From the NCBI GenBank assembly GCA_028752905.1, contig JAQNBH010000142.1, positions 62,001 to 126,000 on the forward strand: a stretch of DNA of 64,000 bases, read 5' to 3'. Both the position numbers and the translations under genes were made by a program. The notes beneath the pieces were generated by a model that was not told the DNA's origin, made no database searches, and worked only from the letters and a program-made list of their open reading frames with translations. Positions 52,901-64,000 of the stretch are shown here, one piece after another. The stretch's first letter is position 1, and each line of letters opens with the position of its first letter. Origin of the DNA: Cladorhizidae sp. MBARI D1340-BT2 (taxonomy: Eukaryota; Porifera; Demospongiae; Poecilosclerida; Cladorhizidae).

Positions 52901-55900
52901 CAGCTGGTTGTAAGTAATCTTCTCTGGTGCTTCACCCAAACAAGTATTGCTAACAGCTGGTTGTAAGTAACCTTCTCTGGTGCTTCACCCAAACAAGTAT
53001 TGCTAACAGCTGGTTGTAAGTAACCTTCTCTGGTGCTTCAGCCAAACAAGTATTGCTAACAGCTGGTTGTAAGTAACCTTCTCTGGTGCTTCAGCCAAAC
53101 AAGTATTGCTAACAGCTGGTTGTAAGTAACCTTCTCTGGTGCTTCACCCAAACAAGTATTGCTAACAGCTGGTTGTAAGTAACCTTCTCTGGTGCTTCAC
53201 CCAAACAAGTATTGCTAACAGCTGGTTGTAAGTAACCTTCTCTGGTGCTTCACCCAAACAAGTATTGCTAACAGCTGGTTGTAAGTAACCTTCTCTGGTG
53301 CTTCACCCAAACAAGTATTGCTAACAGCTGGTTGTAAGTAACCTTCTCTGGTGCTTCACCCAAACAAGTATTGCTAACAGCTGGTTGTAAGTAACCTTCT
53401 CTGGTGATTCACCCAAACAAGTATTGCTAACAGCTGGTTGTAAGTAACCTTCTCTGGTGCTTCACCCAAACAAGTATTGCTAACAGCTGGTTGTAAGTAA
53501 CCTTCTCTGGTGCTTCAGCCAAATAAGTATTGCTAACAGCTGGTTGTAAGTAACCTTCTCTGGTGCTTCACCCAAACAAGTATTGCTAACAGCTGGTTGT
53601 AAGTAATCTTCTCTGGTGCTTCACCCAAACAAGTATTGCTAACAGCTGGTTGTAAGTAACCTTCTCTGGTGCTTCACCCAAACAAGTATTGCTAACAGCT
53701 GGTTGTAAGTAACCTTCTCTGGTGCTTCAGCCAAACAAGTATTGCTAACAGCTGGTTGTAAGTAACCTTCTCTGGTGCTTCACCCAAACAAGTATTGCTA
53801 ACAGCTGGTTGTAAGTAACCTTCTCTGGTGCTTCACCCAAACAAGTATTGCTAACAGCTGGTTGTAAGTAACCTTCTCTGGTGCTTCACCCAAACAAGTA
53901 TTGCTAACAGCTGGTTGTAAGTAACCTTCTCTGGTGCTTCACCCAAACAAGTATTGCTAACAGCTGGTTGTAAGTAACCTTCTCTGGTGCTTCACCCAAA
54001 CAAGTATTGCTAACAGCTGGTTGTAAGTAATCTTCTCTGGTGCTTCACCCAAACAAGTATTGCTAACAGCTGGTTGTAAGTAACCTTCTCTGGTGCTTCA
54101 CCCAAACAAGTATTGCTAACAGCTGGTTGTAAGTAACCTTCTCTGGTGCTTCACCCAAGTATTGCTAACAGCTGGTTGTATGTAAGTAACCTTCTCTGGT
54201 GCTTCACCCAAACAAGTATTGCTAACAGCTGGTTGTAAGTAGAACTTCTCTGGTGCTTCACCCAAACAAGTATTGCTAACAGCTGGTTGTAAGTAACCTT
54301 CTCTGGTGCTTCACCCAAACAAGTATTGCTAACAGCTGGTTGTAAGTAACCTTCTCTGGTGCTTCACCCAAACAAGTATTGCTAACAGCTGGTTGTAAGT
54401 AACCTTCTCTGGTGCTTCACCCAAACAAGTATTGCTAACAGCTGGTTGTAAGTAACCTTCTCTGGTGCTTCACCCAAACAAGTATTGCTAACAGCTGGTT
54501 GTAAGTAATCTTCTCTGGTGCTTCACCCAAACAAGTATTGCTAACAGCTGGTTGTAAGTAACCTTCTCTGGTGCTTCACCCAAACAAGTATTGCTAACAG
54601 CTGGTTGTAAGTAACCTTCTCTGGTGCTTCACCCAAGTATTGCTAACAGCTGGTTGTAAGTAACCTTCTCTGGTGCTTCACCCAAACAAGTATTGCTAAC
54701 AGCTGGTTGTAAGTAACCTTCTCTGGTGCTTCACCCAAGTATTGCTAACAGCTGGTTGTAAGTAACCTTCTCTGGTGCTTCACCCAAACAAGTATTGCTA
54801 ACAGCTGGTTGTAAGTAATCTTCTCTGGTGCTTCACCCAAACAAGTATTGCTAACAGCTGGTTGTAAGTAACCTTCTCTGGTGCTTCACCCAAACAAGTA
54901 TTGCTAACAGCTGGTTGTAAGTAACCTTCTCTGGTGCTTCACCCAAACAAGTATTGCTAACAGCTGGTTGTAAGTAACCTTCTCTGGTGCTTCAGCCAAA
55001 CAAGTATTGCTAACAGCTGGTTGTAAGTAACCTTCTCTGGTGCTTCACCCAAACAAGTATTGCTAACAGCTGGTTGTAAGTAACCTTCTCTGGTGCTTCA
55101 CCCAAACAAGTATTGCTAACAGCTGGTTGTAAGTAACCTGCTCTGGTGCTTCACCCAAACAAGTATTGCTAACAGCTGGTTGTAAGTAACCTTCTCTGGT
55201 GCTTCACCCAAACAAGTATTGCTAACAGCTGGTTGTAAGTAACCTTCTCTGGTGCTTCACCCAAACAAGTATTGCTAACAGCTGGTTGTAAGTAACCTTC
55301 TCTGGTGCTTCACCCAAACAAGTATTGCTAACAGCTGGTTGTAAGTAACCTTCTCTGGTGCTTCACCCAAACAAGTATTGCTAACAGCTGGTTGTAAGTA
55401 ACCTTCTCTGGTGCTTCACCCAAACAAGTATTGCTAACAAGTAGCTGGTTGTAAGTAACCTTCTCTGGTGCTTCACCCAAACAAGTATTGCTAACAGCTG
55501 GTTGTAAGTAACCTTCTCTGGTGCTTCACCCAAACAAGTATTGCTAACAGCTTGTTGTAAGTAATCTTCTCTGGTGCTTCACCCAAACAAGTATTGCTAA
55601 CGGCTGGTTGTAAGTAATCTTCTCTGGTGCTTCACCCAAACAAGTATTGCTAACAGCTGGTTGTAAGTAACCTTCTCTGGTGCTTCACCCAAACAAGTAT
55701 TGCTAACAGCTGGTTGTAAGTAATCTTCTCTGGTGCTTCATCCAAACAAGTATTGCTAACAGCTGGTTGTAAGTAACCTTCTCTGGTGCTTCACCCAAAC
55801 AAGTATTGCTAACAGCTGGTTGTAAGTAACATTCTCTGGTGCTTCACCCAAACAAGTATTGCTAACAGCTGGTTGTAAGTAACCTTCTCTGGTGCTTCAC

Positions 55901-57850
55901 CCAAACAAGTATTGCTAACAGCTGGTTGTAAGTAACCTTCTCTGGTGCTTCACCCAAACAAGTATTGCTAACAGCTGATTGTAAGTAACCTTCTCTGGTG
56001 CTTCACCCAAACAAGTATTGCTAACAGCTGGTTGTAAGTAACCTTCTCTGGTGCTTCACCCAAACAAGTATTGCTAACAGCTGGTTGTAAGTAACCTTCT
56101 CTGGTGCTTCACCCAAACAAGTATTGCTAACAGCTGGTTGTAAGTAACCTTCTCTGGTGCTTCACCCAAACAAGTATTGCTAACAGCTGGTTGTAAGTAA
56201 CCTTCTCTGGTGCTTCACCCAAACAAGTATTGCTAACAGCTGGTTGTAAATAACCTTCTCTGGTGCTTCACCCAAACAAGTATTGCTAACAGCTGGTTGT
56301 AAGTAACCTTCTCTGGTGCTTCACCCAAACAAGTATTGCTAACAAGTAGCTGGTTGTAAGTAACCTTCTCTGGTGCATCACCTAAACAAGTATTGCTAAC
56401 AGCTGGTTGTAAGTAACCTTCTCTGGTGCTTCACCCAAACAAGTATTGCTAACAAGTAGCTGGTTGTAAGTAACCTTCTCTGGTGCTTCACCCAAACAAG
56501 TATTGCTAACAGCTGGTTGTAAATAACCTTCTCTGGTGCTTCACCCAAACAAGTATTGCTAACAGCTGGTTGTAAGTAACCTTCTCTGGTGCTTCACCCA
56601 AACAAGTATTGCTAACGCTGGTTGTAAGTAACCTTCTCTGGTGCTTCACCCAAACAAGTATTGCTAACAGCTGGTTGTAAGTAACCTTCTCTGGTGCTTC
56701 AGCCAAACAAGTATTGCTAACAGCTGGTTGTAAGTAACCTTCTCTGGTGCTTCACCCAAACAAGTATTGCTAACAGCTGGTTGTAAGTAACCTTCTCTGG
56801 TGCTTCACCCAAACAAGTATTGCTAACAGCTGGTTGTAAGTAATCTTCTCTGGTGCTTCACCCAAACAAGTATTGCTAACAGCTGGTTGTAAGTAACCTT
56901 CTCTGGTGCTTCACCCAAACAAGTATTGCTAACAGCTGGTTGTAAGTAACCTTCTCTGGTGCTTCAGCCAAACAAGTATTGCTAACAGCTGGTTGTAAGT
57001 AACCTTCTCTGGTGCTTCAGCCAAACAAGTATTGCTAACAGCTGGTTGTAAGTAACCTTCTCTGGTGCTTCACCCAAACAAGTATTGCTAACAGCTGGTT
57101 GTAAGTAACCTTCTCTGGTGCTTCACCCAAACAAGTATTGCTAACAGCTGGTTGTAAGTAACCTTCTCTGGTGCTTCACCCAAACAAGTATTGCTAACAG
57201 CTGGTTGTAAGTAACCTTCTCTGGTGCTTCACCCAAACAAGTATTGCTAACAGCTGGTTGTAAGTAACCTTCTCTGGTGCTTCACCCAAACAAGTATTGC
57301 TAACAGCTGGTTGTAAGTAACCTTCTCTGGTGATTCACCCAAACAAGTATTGCTAACAGCTGGTTGTAAGTAACCTTCTCTGGTGCTTCACCCAAACAAG
57401 TATTGCTAACAGCTGGTTGTAAGTAACCTTCTCTGGTGCTTCAGCCAAATAAGTATTGCTAACAGCTGGTTGTAAGTAACCTTCTCTGGTGCTTCACCCA
57501 AACAAGTATTGCTAACAGCTGGTTGTAAGTAATCTTCTCTGGTGCTTCACCCAAACAAGTATTGCTAACAGCTGGTTGTAAGTAACCTTCTCTGGTGCTT
57601 CACCCAAACAAGTATTGCTAACAGCTGGTTGTAAGTAACCTTCTCTGGTGCTTCAGCCAAACAAGTATTGCTAACAGCTGGTTGTAAGTAACCTTCTCTG
57701 GTGCTTCACCCAAACAAGTATTGCTAACAGCTGGTTGTAAGTAACCTTCTCTGGTGCTTCACCCAAACAAGTATTGCTAACAGCTGGTTGTAAGTAACCT
57801 TCTCTGGTGCTTCACCCAAACAAGTATTGCTAACAGCTGGTTGTAAATAA
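50000..57850. repeat. Large tandem duplication within the satellite, offset 3926 bp
   Basis: Rare variants repeat at exactly the same spacing: aagtagaact at 50311 and 54237, cctgctctgg at 51211 and 55137, the agcttgttg/aacggctgg pair near 51622 and 55550, and agccaaataag near 53517 and 57443. The boundaries are approximate. A tgtatgtaag variant at about 54178 occurs only in the second copy, so the copies have begun to diverge. Confidence 0.85.
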
Positions 57851-60379
57851 CCTTCTCTGGTGCTTCACCCAAACAAGTATTGCTAACAGCTGGTTGTAAG
57901 TAATCTTCTCTGGTGCTTCACCCAAACAAGTATTGCTAACAGCTGGTTGTAAGTAACCTTCTCTGGTGCTTCACCCAAACAAGTATTGCTAACAGCTGGT
58001 TGTAAATAACCTTCTCTGGTGCTTCACCCAAACAAGTATTGCTAACAGCTGGTTGTAAGTAACCTTCTCTGGTGCTTCACCCAAACAAGTATTGCTAACA
58101 AGTAGCTGGTTGTAAGTAACCTTCTCTGGTGCATCACCCAAACAAGTATTGCTAACAGCTGGTTGTAAGTAACCTTCTCTGGTGCTTCACCCAAACAAGT
58201 ATTGCTAACAAGTAGCTGGTTGTAAGTAACCTTCTCTGGTGCTTCACCCAAACAAGTATTGCTAACAGCTGGTTGTAAATAACCTTCTCTGGTGCTTCAC
58301 CCAAACAAGTATTGCTAACAGCTGGTTGTAAGTAACCTTCTCTGGTGCTTCACCCAAACAAGTATTGCTAACAGCTGGTTGTAAGTAACCTTCTCTGGTG
58401 CTTCACCCAAACAAGTATTGCTAACAGCTGGTTGTAAGTAACCTTCTCTGGTGCTTCACCCAAACAAGTATTGCTAACAGCTGGTTGTAAGTAACCTTCT
58501 CTGGTGCTTCACCCAAACAAGTATTGCTAACAGCTGGTTGTAAGTAACCTTCTCTGGTGCTTCACCCAAACAAGTATTGCTAACAGCTGGTTGTAAGTAA
58601 CCTTCTCTGGTGCTTCACCCAAACAAGTATTGCTAACAGCTGGTTGTAAGTAACCTTCTCTGGTGATTCACCCAAACAAGTATTGCTAACAGCTGGTTGT
58701 AAGTAACCTTCTCTGGTGCTTCACCCAAACAAGTATTGCTAACAGCTGGTTGTAAGTAACCTTCTCTGGTGCTTCAGCCAAATAAGTATTGCTAACAGCT
58801 GGTTGTAAGTAACCTTCTCTGGTGCTTCACCCAAACAAGTATTGCTAACAGCTGGTTGTAAGTAATCTTCTCTGGTGCTTCACCCAAACAAGTATTGCTA
58901 ACAGCTGGTTGTAAGTAACCTTCTCTGGTGCTTCACCCAAACAAGTATTGCTAACAGCTGGTTGTAAGTAACCTTCTCTGGTGCTTCAGCCAAACAAGTA
59001 TTGCTAACAACTGGTTGTAAGTAACCTTCTCTGGTGCTTCACCCAAACAAGTATTGCTAACAGCTGGTTGTAAGTAACCTTCTCTGGTGCTTCACCCAAA
59101 CAAGTATTGCTAACAGCTGGTTGTAAGTAACCTTCTCTGGTGCTTCACCCAAACAAGTATTGCTAACAGCTGGTTGTAAATAACCTTCTCTGGTGCTTCA
59201 CCCAAACAAGTATTGCTAACAGCTGGTTGTAAGTAATCTTCTCTGGTGCTTCACCCAAACAAGTATTGCTAACAGCTGGTTGTAAGTAACCTTCTCTGGT
59301 GCTTCACCCAAACAAGTATTGCTAACAGCTGGTTGTAAGTAACCTTCTCTGGTGCTTCACCCAAACAAGTATTGCTAGCAGCTGGTTGTAAGTAACCTTC
59401 TCTGGTGCTTCAGCCAAACAAGTATTGCTAACAGATGGTTGTAAGTAACCTTCTCTGGTGCTTCACCCAAACAAGTATTGCTAACAGCTGGTTGTAAGTA
59501 ACCTTCTCTGATGCTTCACCCAAACAAGTATTGCTAACAGCTGGTTGTAAGTAACCTGCTCTGGTGCTTCACCCAAACAAGTATTGCTAACAGCTGGTTG
59601 TAAGTAACCTTCTCTGGTGCTTCACCCAAACAAGTATTGCTAACAGCTGGTTGTAAGTAACCTTCTCTGGTGCTTCAGCCAAACAAGTATTGCTAACAGC
59701 TGGTTGTAAGTAACCTTCTCTGGTGCTTCACCCAAACAAGTATTGCTAACAGCTGGTTGTAAGTAACCTTCTCTGGTGCTTCACCCAAACAAGTATTGCT
59801 AACAGCTGGTTGTAAGTAACCTTCTCTGGTGCTTCACCCAAACAAGTATTGCTAACAGCTGGTTGTAAGTAACCTTCTCTGGTGCTTCACCCAAACAAGT
59901 ATTGCTAACAGCCGGTTGTAAGTAACCTTCTCTGGTGCTTCACCCAAACAAGTATTGCTAACAGCTGGTTGTAAGTAACCTTCTCTGGTGCTTCACCCAA
60001 ACAAGTATTGCTAACAGCTGGTTGTAAGTAACCTTCTCTGGTGCTTCACCCAAACAAGTATTGCTAACAGCTGGTTGTAAGTAACCTTCTCTGGTGCTTC
60101 ACCCAAACAAGTATTGCTAACAGCTGGTTGTAAGTAACCTTCTCTGGTGCTTCACCCAAACAAGTATTGCTAACAGCTGGTTGTAAGTAACCTTCTCTGG
60201 TGCTTCACCCAAACAAGTATTGCTAACAGCTGGTTGTAAGTAACCTTCTCTGGTGCTTCACCCAAACAAGTATTGCTAACAGCTGGTTGTAAGTAACCTT
60301 CTCTGGTGCTTCACCCAAACAAGTATTGCTAACAGCTGGTTGTAAGTAACCTTCTCTGGTGCTTCACCCAAACAAGTAT

Positions 60380-63300
60380 TGCTAACAAGTAGCTGGTTGT
60401 AAGTAACCTTCTCTGGTGCTTCACCCAAACAAGTATTGCTAACAGCTGGTTGTAAGCAACCTTCTCTGGTGCTTCACCCAAACAAGTATTGCTAACAGCT
60501 TGTTGTAAGTAATCTTCTCTGGTGCTTCACCCAAACAAGTATTGCTAACGGCTGGTTGTAAGTAATCTTCTCTGGTGCTTCACCCAAACAAGTATTGCTA
60601 ACAGCTGGTTGTAAGTAACCTTCTCTGGTGCTTCACCCAAACAAGTATTGCTAACAGCTGGTTGTAAATAACCTTCTCTGGTGCTTCACCCAAACAAGTA
60701 TTGCTAACAGCTGGTTGTAAATAATCTTCTCTGGTGCTTCACCCAAACAAGTATTGCTAACAGCTGGTTGTAAGTAACCTTCTCTGGTGCCTCACCCAAA
60801 CAAGTATTGCTAACAGCTGGTTGTAAGTAACCTTCTCTGGTGCTTCACCCAAACAAGTATTGCTAACAAGTAGCTGGTTGTAAGTAACCTTCTCTGGTGC
60901 TTCACCCAAACAAGTATTGCTAACAGCTGGTTGTAAGTAACCTTCTCTGGTGCTTCACCCAAACAAGTATTGCTAACAGCTGGTTGTAAGTAACCTTTCT
61001 CTGGTGCTTCACCCAAACAAGTATTGCTAACAAGTAGTTGGTTGTAAGTAACCTTCTCTGGTGCTTCACCCAAACAAGTATTGCTAACAGCTGGTTGTAA
61101 ATAACCTTCTCTGGTGCTTCACCCAAACAAGTATTGCTAACAGCTGGTTGTAAATAATCTTCTCTGGTGCTTCACCCAAACAAGTATTGCTAACAGCTGG
61201 TTGTAAGTAACCTTCTCTGGTGCTTCACCCAAACAAGTATTGCTAACAGCTGGTTGTAAGTAACCTTCTCTGGTGCTTCACCCAAGTATTACTAACAGCT
61301 GGTTGTAAGTAACCTTCTCTGGTGCTTCACCCAAACAAGTATTGCTAACAGCTGGTTGTAAATAACCTTCTCTGGTGCTTCACCCAAACAAGTATTGCTA
61401 ACAGCTGGTTGTAAGTAACCTTCTCTGGTGCTTCACCCAAACAAGTATTGCTAACAGCTGGTTGTAAGTAACCTTCTCTGGTGCTTCACCCAAACAAGTA
61501 TTGCTAACAGCTGGTTGTAAGTAACCTTCTCTGGTGCTTCACCCAAACAAGTATTGCTAACAGCTGGTTGTAAGTAACCTTTTCTGGTGCTTCACCCAAA
61601 CAAGTATTGCTAACAGCTGGTTGTAAGTAACCTTCTCTGGTGCTTCACCCAAACAAGTATTGCTAACAGCTGGTTGTAAGTAACCTTCTCTGGTGCTTCA
61701 CCCAAACAAGTATTGCTAACAGCTGGTTGTAAGTAACCTTCTCTGGTGCGTCACCCAAACAAGTATTGCTAACAGCTGGTTGTAAGTAACCTTCTCTGGT
61801 GCTTCAGCCAAACAAGTATTGCTAACAGCTGGTTGTAAGTAACCTTCTCTGGTGCTTCACCCAAACAAGTATTGCTAACAGCTGGTTGTAAGTAATCTTC
61901 TCTGGTGCTTCACCCAAACAAGTATTGCTAACAGCTGGTTGTAAGTAACCTTCTCTGGTGCTTCACCCAAACAAGTATTGCTAACAGCTGGTTGTAAGTA
62001 ACCTTCTCTGGTGCTTCACCCAAACAAGTATTGCTAACAAGTAGCTGGTTGTAAGTAACCTTCTCTGGTGCTTCACCCAAACAAGTATTGCTAACAGCTG
62101 GTTGTAAGCAACCTTCTCTGGTGCTTCACCCAAACAAGTATTGCTAACAGCTTGTTGTAAGTAATCTTCTCTGGTGCTTCACCCAAACAAGTATTGCTAA
62201 CGGCTGGTTGTAAGTAATCTTCTCTGGTGCTTCACCCAAACAAGTATTGCTAACAGCTGGTTGTAAGTAACCTTCTCTGGTGCTTCACCCAAACAAGTAT
62301 TGCTAACAGCTGGTTGTAAATAACCTTCTCTGGTGCTTCACCCAAACAAGTATTGCTAACAGCTGGTTGTAAATAATCTTCTCTGGTGCTTCACCCAAAC
62401 AAGTATTGCTAACAGCTGGTTGTAAGTAACCTTCTCTGGTGCTTCACCCAAACAAGTATTGCTAACAGCTGGTTGTAAGTAACCTTCTCTGGTGCTTCAC
62501 CCAAACAAGTATTGCTAACAAGTAGCTGGTTGTAAGTAACCTTCTCTGGTGCTTCACCCAAACAAGTATTGCTAACAGCTGGTTGTAAGTAACCTTCTCT
62601 GGTGCTTCACCCAAACAAGTATTGCTAACAGCTGGTTGTAAGTAACCTTTCTCTGGTGCTTCACCCAAACAAGTATTGCTAACAAGTAGTTGGTTGTAAG
62701 TAACCTTCTCTGGTGCTTCACCCAAACAAGTATTGCTAACAGCTGGTTGTAAATAACCTTCTCTGGTGCTTCACCCAAACAAGTATTGCTAACAGCTGGT
62801 TGTAAATAATCTTCTCTGGTGCTTCACCCAAACAAGTATTGCTAACAGCTGGTTGTAAGTAACCTTCTCTGGTGCTTCACCCAAACAAGTATTGCTAACA
62901 GCTGGTTGTAAGTAACCTTCTCTGGTGCTTCACCCAAGTATTACTAACAGCTGGTTGTAAGTAACCTTCTCTGGTGCTTCACCCAAACAAGTATTGCTAA
63001 CAGCTGGTTGTAAATAACCTTCTCTGGTGCTTCACCCAAACAAGTATTGCTAACAGCTGGTTGTAAGTAACCTTCTCTGGTGCTTCACCCAAACAAGTAT
63101 TGCTAACAGCTGGTTGTAAGTAACCTTCTCTGGTGCTTCACCCAAACAAGTATTGCTAACAGCTGGTTGTAAGTAACCTTCTCTGGTGCTTCACCCAAAC
63201 AAGTATTGCTAACAGCTGGTTGTAAGTAACCTTTTCTGGTGCTTCACCCAAACAAGTATTGCTAACAGCTGGTTGTAAGTAACCTTCTCTGGTGCTTCAC

Positions 63301-63680
63301 CCAAACAAGTATTGCTAACAGCTGGTTGTAAGTAACCTTCTCTGGTGCTTCACCCAAACAAGTATTGCTAACAGCTGGTTGTAAGTAACCTTCTCTGGTG
63401 CGTCACCCAAACAAGTATTGCTAACAGCTGGTTGTAAGTAACCTTCTCTGGTGCTTCAGCCAAACAAGTATTGCTAACAGCTGGTTGTAAGTAACCTTCT
63501 CTGGTGCTTCACCCAAACAAGTATTGCTAACAGCTGGTTGTAAGTAATCTTCTCTGGTGCTTCACCCAAACAAGTATTGCTAACAGCTGGTTGTAAGTAA
63601 CCTTCTCTGGTGCTTCACCCAAACAAGTATTGCTAACAGCTGGTTGTAAGTAACCTTCTCTGGTGCTTCAGCCAAACAAG
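60380..63680. repeat. Recent tandem duplication within the satellite, offset 1652 bp
   Basis: Rare variants recur at identical spacing: aagcaacc at 60454 and 62106, aacctttctctgg near 60993 and 62645, agtattactaac near 61289 and 62940, ccttttctgg near 61580 and 63232, gtgcgtcacc near 61749 and 63401, gcttcagcc near 61805 and 63457. I saw no difference between the copies over this stretch, so the event is recent or is an assembly duplication. Confidence 0.85.
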
Positions 63681-64000
63681 TATTGCTAACAGCTGGTTGT
63701 AAGTAACCTTCTCTGGTGCTTCACCCAAACAAGTATTGCTAACAGCTGGTTGTAAGTAACCTTCTCTGGTGCTTCACCCAAACAAGTATTGCTAACAGCT
63801 GGTTGTAAGTAATCTTCTCTGGTGCTTCACCCAAACAAGTATTGCTAACAGCTGGTTGTAAGTAACCTTCTCTGGTGCTTCACCCAAACAAGTATTGCTA
63901 ACAGCTGGTTGTAAGTAACCTTCTCTGGTGCTTCACCCAAACAAGTATTGCTAACAGATGGTTGTAAGTAACCTTCTCTGGTGCTTCAGCCAAACAAGTA

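Larger units (their letters stand above)
20072..64000. repeat. 53-bp minisatellite array derived from the adjacent exon, about 830 copies, continues past the window
   Basis: The plus-strand unit is aagtaaccttctctggtgct, tcacccaaacaagtattgct, aacagctggttgt: 53 bases. Length classes: 49 bases (cacccaagtattg, lacking four bases), 57 bases (aacaagtagctgg, plus four) and 51 bases (cagctgggcaaataacc). Substitutions are few (ctt/cct in aatctt/aacctt, aaataa, gcttcagcc, cttcatcc). On the minus strand the unit carries WVKHQRRL, identical to the start of the neighbouring exon. The first unit at 20072-20090 reads cagctgagcaaataacc, shared with the exon. Units are arranged in higher-order blocks. Short ORFs of 66-120 codons recur in it and are not genes. 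Confidence 0.97.
48060..64000. repeat. Satellite domain B: no 51-bp marker, different higher-order repeats
   Basis: After about 48.06 kb the gggcaaataacc unit is absent, and 49-bp and 57-bp units become rare. New diagnostic variants appear instead: gcttcagcc, aacggctgg, agcttgttg, cttcatcc, aacattctc, ctgattgta, gtgcatcac. They recur in fixed order in large blocks (offsets of 1125, 3083, 3926 and 1652 bases between copies). Confidence 0.8.

Noticed and set aside
20916..62778. Dozens of 66-120 codon minus-strand ORFs with GEAPEKV / NQLLAILVWVKHQRRL repeats
   Set aside because: They are fragments of the satellite that begin and end according to 49-, 51-, 53- and 57-bp unit order. They contain the decayed exon sequence but are not genes.

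Overview
The window looks like a piece of an invertebrate animal genome, about 44 kb of it satellite DNA. Spliced GT-AG exons of a metazoan gene family, very short introns (61-140 bases) and huge minisatellites all argue for an animal. A sponge or similar compact-intron invertebrate is my guess, made from intron size alone and weakly held.

Region 1 (1-4614) is compact, intronless and virus-like. A class I ribonucleotide reductase large subunit (+, 5' end outside the window) meets an unknown gene (-, 1695-2768) tail to tail. That gene is divergent from a YqaJ/lambda-exonuclease/alkaline-nuclease-like gene (+, 2789-3638), which in turn meets another unknown gene (-, 3691-4561). Gaps are about 6 to 50 bases. 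All four genes are broken by frame changes, many at A or T runs, yet the catalytic residues of the two recognised enzymes are still visible. This fits an endogenous large-DNA-virus segment (a herpesvirus-like or other large dsDNA virus; not resolvable here), either decaying or carrying uncorrected homopolymer errors.

Region 2 (4615-15734) is a 51-bp minisatellite of about 218 copies with no other content. It lies between the start of the leftward virus-like gene and a rightward virus-like region (15735-17116), where an intergenic repeat or origin of a virus would lie. Giant ORFs through it are a by-product of 51 being divisible by 3.

Region 3 (15735-18626) holds one broken and one short secreted-type ORF, a poly-T and AC-rich stretch, a 15-copy 36-bp minisatellite with a hairpin in most units (17709-18233), and about 390 bases of unique sequence with a stable-looking hairpin.

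Region 4 (18627-20086, minus strand) is the most informative part. I could piece together six exons of a metazoan family with a DGRxDSPGH motif (transposase-like DDE/RNase-H layout). Five introns are in consistent phase. The gene is dead: one stop codon and several frameshifts, at least two of them exact 4-bp tandem duplications.

Region 5 (20072-64000) is a 53-bp minisatellite of about 830 copies, running off the window. Its unit is a copy of the coding exon it abuts. A minority 49-bp version reads in frame as YLQPAVSNTWVKHQRRL, exactly the sequence expected upstream of the surviving exon. The satellite therefore appears to have been born inside an exon by slippage between two GGTTA sites, then changed by 4-bp insertions, then amplified through higher-order blocks (about 1 kb before 48 kb; 3926 bp and 1652 bp later). 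I regard this exon-to-satellite conversion as the main discovery in the window.
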